Source of the DNA: Hemicentrotus pulcherrimus
Taxonomy: Eukaryota > Echinodermata > Echinoidea > Camarodonta > Strongylocentrotidae
Direction of reading: 5' to 3'
Length of the DNA stretch: 64,000 bases
Assembly (NCBI GenBank): GCA_003118195.1
Contig: BEXV01000107.1
Location: forward strand, 113,332-177,331
The translations under genes and the position numbers were made by a program. Below, piece after piece: positions 57,671-64,000 of the stretch; positions within the stretch are counted from its first letter, which is position 1, and each line of letters begins with the position of its first letter. The notes below the pieces were generated by a model. That model made no database searches. It worked only from the letters and a program-made list of their open reading frames with translations, and was not told the DNA's origin.

Positions 57671-58869
57671 ATCTGTTGAGTTCATAAAAGAGTACGCCGT
57701 GAAACTGAACCCACTGTCATGAGTGTGGACAAATATCTCGATATAAAGAGCGCCATCACATAAATCGGCTGTGTTTTAATCCACTGGTCTCCACATTTCT
57801 TCTCTCGTATAGAGATCAACGGTTTTGATCGATGAATATTCAGTAGTGTTTGTGTATTATTTCCAAGGTGTGACGTATAACTGTATTTCAAGAACTGTCA
57901 TAGATTAAAGATTTTTCTATTGAAAACAAATGGCGGTGGACTCATAATTTTACTTGTTTTACGTCGACCATCTAAACGAGAAAATCTTTTTGAAAAGAGG
58001 GAAGGTGAAAAAGAGGCAATAGAGCGCTTTGAAAGTGAACTATTATTCCTATCGACTATTGCACTTGGCCCCACATCATCACAGGCAAAATCAGCCAATT
58101 CATGCCCTCCCCCCCGACCCCCACCCACGTGTTGAGAATATCAAAGCTTTTTTAGATTTTAATATATCAATATGTAAACCTACATGAAATATCAAATTTA
58201 ATCGTCTGTACATCAATAAACAAACATGTCAACCTCCAAATCAAGTAAAGTACTATCTAAAAAAGCTTTGACAAGATACTTTGATCACTTATAAAAAAAA
58301 AACAATACAAACACACAGAGAAACAAACAAACAGACGAAAAACAAAAAGTCTCAATTCACCTAAACTTCATTGAAAGTTAAATGGTTAACCAGTGTCACT
58401 GTACCAACAGCAAACGTACACGTAACATCATGTGACTTACAATTCTTTAGAATAACATGTCTGACCCACAAGTAATAAATTGTATATATTTACAGACTGT
58501 GCCCCTCCACCCCTCCTAAAACAAATGAACCACAACATGCACCAAGGAAAGAAAGAGAACAACGCTTGTCATGTCATTCACCCTAAATCACCTTGTATTG
58601 CCATTAGCGGTTAAGGGATGGATTTAAGAACAATCTCCCATTGAAAGGAATAATGATTCATACATACATTCGTGGTTTTCAATCGCGGCTCATCTACCTT
58701 TGCCTTCAACACTAATATATATTCTTTTGATAGATGTAAATGCTCTAAATACATTATATGATTTTCTTTGAAGTTAATTGTTCGTAATGTTCACCTCATT
58801 ACTCTTATTCCGGGGAATCAATAAGTTGAATAAATTTACTGATATATTATTTGATTTATGATTATAATT

Positions 58870-59340
58870 GTTTTTTTTTTCTAATCACGTTCTCTGATTG
58901 CTATTCCTTATTTTTCCTTTTCCGTCTATTTTTTCTGATAGCTATCAACTAATTTCCCCTTTTCACCCTCATACTCCTATTCAGTATTTTTTCTTTTAAT
59001 CTTTTTCTTTTTTATTTCTTGGTATCTGTCTTTGTACTTTCCTATAAAGTTTCTCTTCTTCAAAAACTCTTTTGTCGCATCTTCTTTTTGTCATCTCATT
59101 AATTAGTATCAGACTTCTTCTCCCTTCTCTTCGTCTTCTTCTTCTTCTTCTTCTTCTTCATATTTTCCCCTTTCTCTTTCTATTTTTACTTCTTTGTTTG
59201 CTCCTTCCTCTATGTCTCATCTCCCCTTTCCGGCTTCTCTATCCTCTCTCTCTCTTCCCCCTCCCCCTCTCTCTCTCTCCCTCCCCCCTCTCTCTCTCCC
59301 CCTCTCTCTCTCTTTTTCCCCTCTCTTTCTCTCTCTTATA
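58870..59340. repeat. Pyrimidine-rich tract with (CTT)n and (CT)n
   Basis: About 470 bp dominated by C and T on the plus strand, with a (CTT)n core near 59128-59158 and (CT)n toward 59250-59337. Long Leu/Ser-rich frames across it are composition artefacts. Confidence 0.8.
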
Positions 59341-62300
59341 ATAAATACCGCCGTCATCTTTAGTTTCAATCTCTATTCCCTCTTACGCCAGTGGGTAACT
59401 ATGTTGCTATACAATGACGTAACGATTACAAAGGCATGGTCATGTGGTAATTTAGATAATACCAAACAATACCTTGAACTTCGGATAACCAGAAAACTGT
59501 TCCATTTATATCTCACAGCGTTTTCATTGCACCATCTTTTTTGCGTTCTAGCGTATTTCCGTCTTTGTAAAAAATATTAGTTTAGTCTACAAAATACAAC
59601 AATGCACTATTATACCAATTTGCAATTTTATATTACTTATAATTTGTATTTTTTTTAATTGTAGATGTTCAATGAACGAAAATTATGAGATTAAAACGAT
59701 TGGTCGTATAGCAGTAACATAAATAGAGTGTGGAAGTGATTGATTGAATTAGCCATTAATCGCAAAACAATTTGTGATGGGGCGATGGGGGGGGGGGGGG
59801 GGGGGGGGGAGTAGCTCCTTCCCTATTAACATTTGGTCGACGCATTTATGTGAGACATTCCTGTTCAAAGTGTTTGTTCATCCACTTGGGCTATCAAACA
59901 AAGGGATATGAACCGAGTGTGATAGGACCTTTATAGTGATGCATGAGAAAATGTAAAACAAATGTGCTTGTATATCATCTGAGTTATATCATAACTCCAA
60001 AAGTGTCTGTGTTTGAGACTATAAATCTAAACATCCGTAGATAAACCTGAATGTCAGGAGAACTGCAAGTTTATGACGTCGTCACAAACTTTTATCCTGT
60101 CTTTATACAGGTCTGAATCATTCATATCTATTGTTTTCCGACGGAATCCTAGTCTTTAAACACAGACTCGATTTGACACTAAACTACAATTACATAAATG
60201 CTTGAGCCTATCCTAGCTCCCCTAGCCTCTGGCTGTGTCCTTACATCAGGAGCAGCTACAGTATTATGTCCTATTGAGCTCCATAGATTGTGCATAGTCG
60301 AAGCGAACAGACACTTCGTGACGCATTACGAGTGAAAACGGATTGTGTCTACAGACTAGCCGACTCCTACACGTGTAGCAGTCAGTCCGAAACAACTCGT
60401 CATCCAAATCCCTCGTTGGTGGTTAGAGCAAGCTGGTAACTTCTTGGTTAGAGACACCGTATACCTCTCAGGTATCATACAGGTTCTGAACTTTGACAAG
60501 TCAGGTAGAAGCGCTAAAAGCTGCATCGATAAAGTCAAACTTATCAATGTTATTCGACCATAAGGGATGAGCATTCATTTGCTTTTTCCCAGATGATCTG
60601 GGATTACAATTACTGATCACAAGGAAAGTATATAACAAGACTTGAATTTTTATTTTAGACCAACCCCACCTTCCCTCTTCCTTTGTGAGTGAGTAATGCT
60701 TGAAGGAATGTGACCAGTAGAAAGCGATTGCCACGGGATGTGGACCAATGTGACAAGTGCGATATCGTCTGCTACTTTCTCGCTGATCCGAGTACGTTGG
60801 GGTGCGTTATTCAATTGATGACTAAATGCGATATTGCTTCCTTTTGCCGGAAATTGTGGTGAATATTTTACATGCTGGAAAATAGTCAGTGATCGCAGTG
60901 CTGATTTTGAAGCCCCACTATCGGAATTATGTCCGTGATTTAACTCTACAGAAACGGATTTTGAGGCATAAAAAAGAACGGACTTGGATTTCCAAAACTG
61001 GGGAATTACAGGTAAGATATTAGCAGTCAGAATATTTTATCCTGTTTTGAAATTAACTATTGTATATACTTGATCATAGCTACGTGTCTTATTTTACTGG
61101 TCGACTGTTTGAATCGACAAACCTATATTAGGCGAAGGTCATCATTCTTAAAAAAAGTAAATTGCTAAAACTAATCCCTGATAGTTGATCGTAATTATTA
61201 CCTAGTAACATTGACCCACTTTGCGATTTAGATCATGCTAGCCTAGCCATTCATTTTCCATATCGCGAGGGACACACCGAGCTATTAAATACATGAAGTA
61301 AAAGAAAATTAAACCCTCATAATATGTGCAGACATCATGTTTAGTGAGCCAATTGCTATGTTTCCCAACTAATCTCTACGAATTAATAGTCTAGGACGGG
61401 CAATTGCCCCCCCCCCTCCGTTTGGTTACGCCATTGATCGGCCCCGGTCGAAAGGGTACATGGTCGGTCTCCTCTTAGTGTTGTCACCGTCAAGGCATAT
61501 TACATTTTTGACCACAGGAGATGTTGGCATTTTACCATATTCTACCATATTTTTTTGTTACAGTCTCGGAAAAGTGGTAAATGTAGACCGATGTCTTGCT
61601 GAAGGATTACCTACACCACAACCGGGTTTTGAACAGATCAGTGGATGTGTAATTGTATCAAAGTGTAGGCCTATAGGGTCAAAACATTATGAGTTGCTCC
61701 AAACAAATATTTAAACCATATCTTTCTGACAAAGGCTAATGCATTTAGATGGTTACATTTTGAACGATTTTGAAAGTTATTTGATCATGTTGATGACAGG
61801 ATTGAAGATATGTGAACTTCTTCCTAAAAACTGAAAGATAATATGAACTACCAGTATTTTTCTATTTGTTATACTCATATAATCAGTAATTACACATTCT
61901 AAATATTCATGTACTCATAATGATCCTAGGCCCTAGATAATTTAGTCAAAAACAAATATTTAAGTGTTTACGGGTGAATGTATGACCTGGCTTAATCCCT
62001 CGGAGAAGACTTAAAGCCATCGGTCTTCTGGCTGCTTACTTACAAAGCATACACATGCCTTTTTTACAGTCAGGTAAACAAACAATCACAGAAACAAACT
62101 TCTTGATTAAGTTTTGTCTGCCAAGGAAACTTCAAACGGGCTCTTACTTCACTGTCTCAGACCCATGAAATATTATATTCCCTCAGAAATTTCAAGTATA
62201 ACGAATAAAGTCAAAAGAGGAAAACGTGGAAAAAGGGCACATTCTAAAGACAAAACAAAAAATTAAGATGGAAGAAATTGAGCACACATAATGAAGGAGC

Positions 62301-62957
62301 ACTCACTTATAAATGTTTATTAACCAATAATCACCCAATGCGACAGGTGCAGTTACAATATCACCAGATAAGGCACGTTTTTACATAAATGAAAAAGGGA
62401 GAGCTTCCAAATTTGTAGGCAAAGTCTATACATTTTGAATACAGTTTGAAAGTTGAGGGAGATGTCAATGAAAATCACGAAAGAAATGAAAGTTGACGTT
62501 ATCGGAACGTATACGAGAGCAAATTTGGACTATGACCTGAAATTGAACTGTGTGCATGTATGGGATGCCGAAAAACTACACCTGTTGAGCATCCAAACAT
62601 GATTTTACAAACATTGTTTTGACTCAATATTCTGTTACTAGGATTTGATCAGCAAAGACAATAAATCGAATCTGTCTCCTGACCTTAAGTTTAATCACCA
62701 ATGATTTAAGTTTCCAAATTGCAGCAGGAAAACCGATCAAATTATTTCATGAAAAAGGTTGATAGTTTAAATGCCTAGTTTCCCGTTAAACTTCATTTTT
62801 TGTCATTACCTGAACCCTATTTCAAAAGTAGTATTCAATTTTTGTGTATTCTTTAAAAAAGAAAGAAAATTGAACGCACATAGGTGGCACGTATGCCATG
62901 GAATTGCAAATGCAAAACAACAACGACAACACCAACAACAAAACGTACCAACAGAAT

Positions 62958-62992
<35 letters not shown>

Positions 62993-64000
62993 GAAAATAG
63001 AATGTTATAGAGGTGGAAAGATATTCATAAGAGAACATACAACCCATTCCACATCCTTTTCGCTCGGTCGCTTTGTTCTCTTGCTTTGTTCTCTTGCTTT
63101 GTTCTCTCGCATCCTATCCATCAAGATCTATGTCCCATAGGCTTAATGATGGTTGGTGTTTTTCCCTAAGCAAGCCGAAGTTTTATTTTACTGTCAATAT
63201 ACTAAGTCATCCGACTAGCCGATATCTTTCACCGAAAGATACAAATATGAAAACAAGGATGATTTTCTGACGATCACATCAATTATTAATTTCTTGGAAG
63301 TTATGATCAATTATGGGTCAAGGAAACCTGGTCACGAGCGATTTGCTTTTTGTTTCAGTCAGAAGAAGATGACATTTACTCGTAAGACAAAACCAATTTT
63401 TGGCTATCACTCAAATCGTCATCAGCATTTTTTGTTATGTCACAGATGCGATCATGGGTAAGGAGAAATTGTGGTATTCGAAGATGAAAGATTAGGATGA
63501 AGCTCTTCATGTTGGTGGGTGTAATGCTAGAGTCTGGATTAAATTGCTTGTTTCGTAGACAATAACACACACGAGAACTACAAAACTGTGGTGTTAACAT
63601 ACCGATATCTATGTCCCCTAGACATGAAGGGGCGTCGCTAGGGAACTTCGCGGCGATTTTTTTTTCCAACAATAATATTGAGGCCCTGTCCTTTTGAAAA
63701 TGTCCCTAGCTTCCCTGTACTGGACTTCCATACCCTACCCCGGCCCCTAGCTCTCAACCCTTTGGCGGGGAGAAACGACTGTTTTGATTTTGTGTCATCA
63801 TGGGATTTTATTTCCTCCTAGCGTTGGGAATTAGGGATGACTCTGCTCCTAGCAAGTTGTGAGGTGGGGGAGGGGACGGAGAGGGGAGGGGGAAGGAGGA
63901 GGTCACTATCCGGACGCACCTATACATTAGCGAACCTGTCCCTAAATACCTCTATCGAATATTGCAGCTTGTCTTTCAAATTGATTATAGTCTCATCTTA

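Larger units (their letters stand above)
55380..64000. other. Intergenic region downstream of the mutarotase-family gene
   Basis: No gene I can support. It contains the TTAA element at 55927-56431, the fold-back element at 57392-57670, a pyrimidine-rich tract at about 58870-59340, a 23-nt G run at 59787-59809, a (GA)n run near 62960-62990, and three copies of TTTGTTCTCTTGC near 63073-63105. A strong donor-like site (TTACAG|GTAAGA, 61010) and a possible microexon at 63359-63381 might belong to a gene starting here. Confidence 0.45.

Noticed and set aside
59072..59580. Leu/Ser/Pro-rich plus-strand frames
   Set aside because: Low-complexity pyrimidine tract; the downstream unique part resembles no known domain.
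59787..59809. 23-nt G run as a G-quadruplex element
   Set aside because: A homopolymer whose length is unreliable in sequencing; no supporting context.
60960..61010. Possible first exon with TATA-like CATAAAAAAG and donor TTACAG|GTAAGA
   Set aside because: The TATA-like box is too close to the donor and no downstream coding exon is visible in the window.
63359..63381. Possible 23-nt microexon (TTTCAG|...|GTAAG) encoding SEEDDIY
   Set aside because: Splice-like borders only; no partner exon or family recognised.
1..64000. CRISPR array, bacterial operon or prophage
   Set aside because: Spliced eukaryotic genes throughout; the only regular array (21836-22104) is a contiguous minisatellite without spacers.

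Overview
This is a 64 kb piece of an animal nuclear genome. It carries four intron-rich protein genes with GT-AG introns, separated and interrupted by AT-rich non-coding DNA full of microsatellites, tRNA-derived SINEs and small inverted-repeat transposons. The protein families and the repeat style suggest a marine invertebrate deuterostome, most likely an echinoderm. That assignment is inference; no species-specific marker was read.

Layout. (1) Positions 570-17280, minus strand: most of INTS3 (Integrator / SOSS-A subunit 3), 22 coding exons giving 716 codons; the 3' end runs off the left edge. (2) 19383-19568: a probable shared promoter, with a leader exon leaving in each direction. (3) 20587-27026, plus strand: PRCC, complete in seven coding exons, 556 aa. 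(4) 27.0-33.6 kb: the PRCC 3' end, then non-coding DNA with an assembly gap in GA repeats, an intact tRNA-Lys(CTT) sequence and long purine repeats. (5) 34071-43628, plus: a complete alpha-arrestin (ARRDC-type) gene, seven exons, 396 aa, with a C-terminal PPxY motif. (6) 43.6-47.7 kb: intergenic. (7) 47872-55379, plus: a glucose-6-phosphate 1-epimerase (hexose-6-phosphate mutarotase) family gene, ten exons, 271 aa, behind a TATA-Inr promoter. It appears to have lost its catalytic residues. (8) 55.4-64 kb: no gene I can support; one well-defined TTAA-flanked transposon and other repeats.

The genes are ordinary chromosomal neighbours, not an operon. INTS3 and PRCC are both nuclear RNA-processing proteins, are divergent here, and lie on the same arm of human chromosome 1, so the pair may be an old linkage. 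All exon joins were checked by hand for reading-frame phase and are consistent across each gene.

Two places (around 6116 and 12044) hold a single N between near-identical copies. I read these as unmerged contig overlaps; the second falsely duplicates an INTS3 exon. I found no clearly new multi-gene system. The most interesting items are the probable pseudoenzyme, the divergent promoter, a possible small spliced transcript in the INTS3 first intron, the tRNA/SINE chimeras, and a terminal-inverted-repeat element carrying a tRNA-Leu-like sequence.
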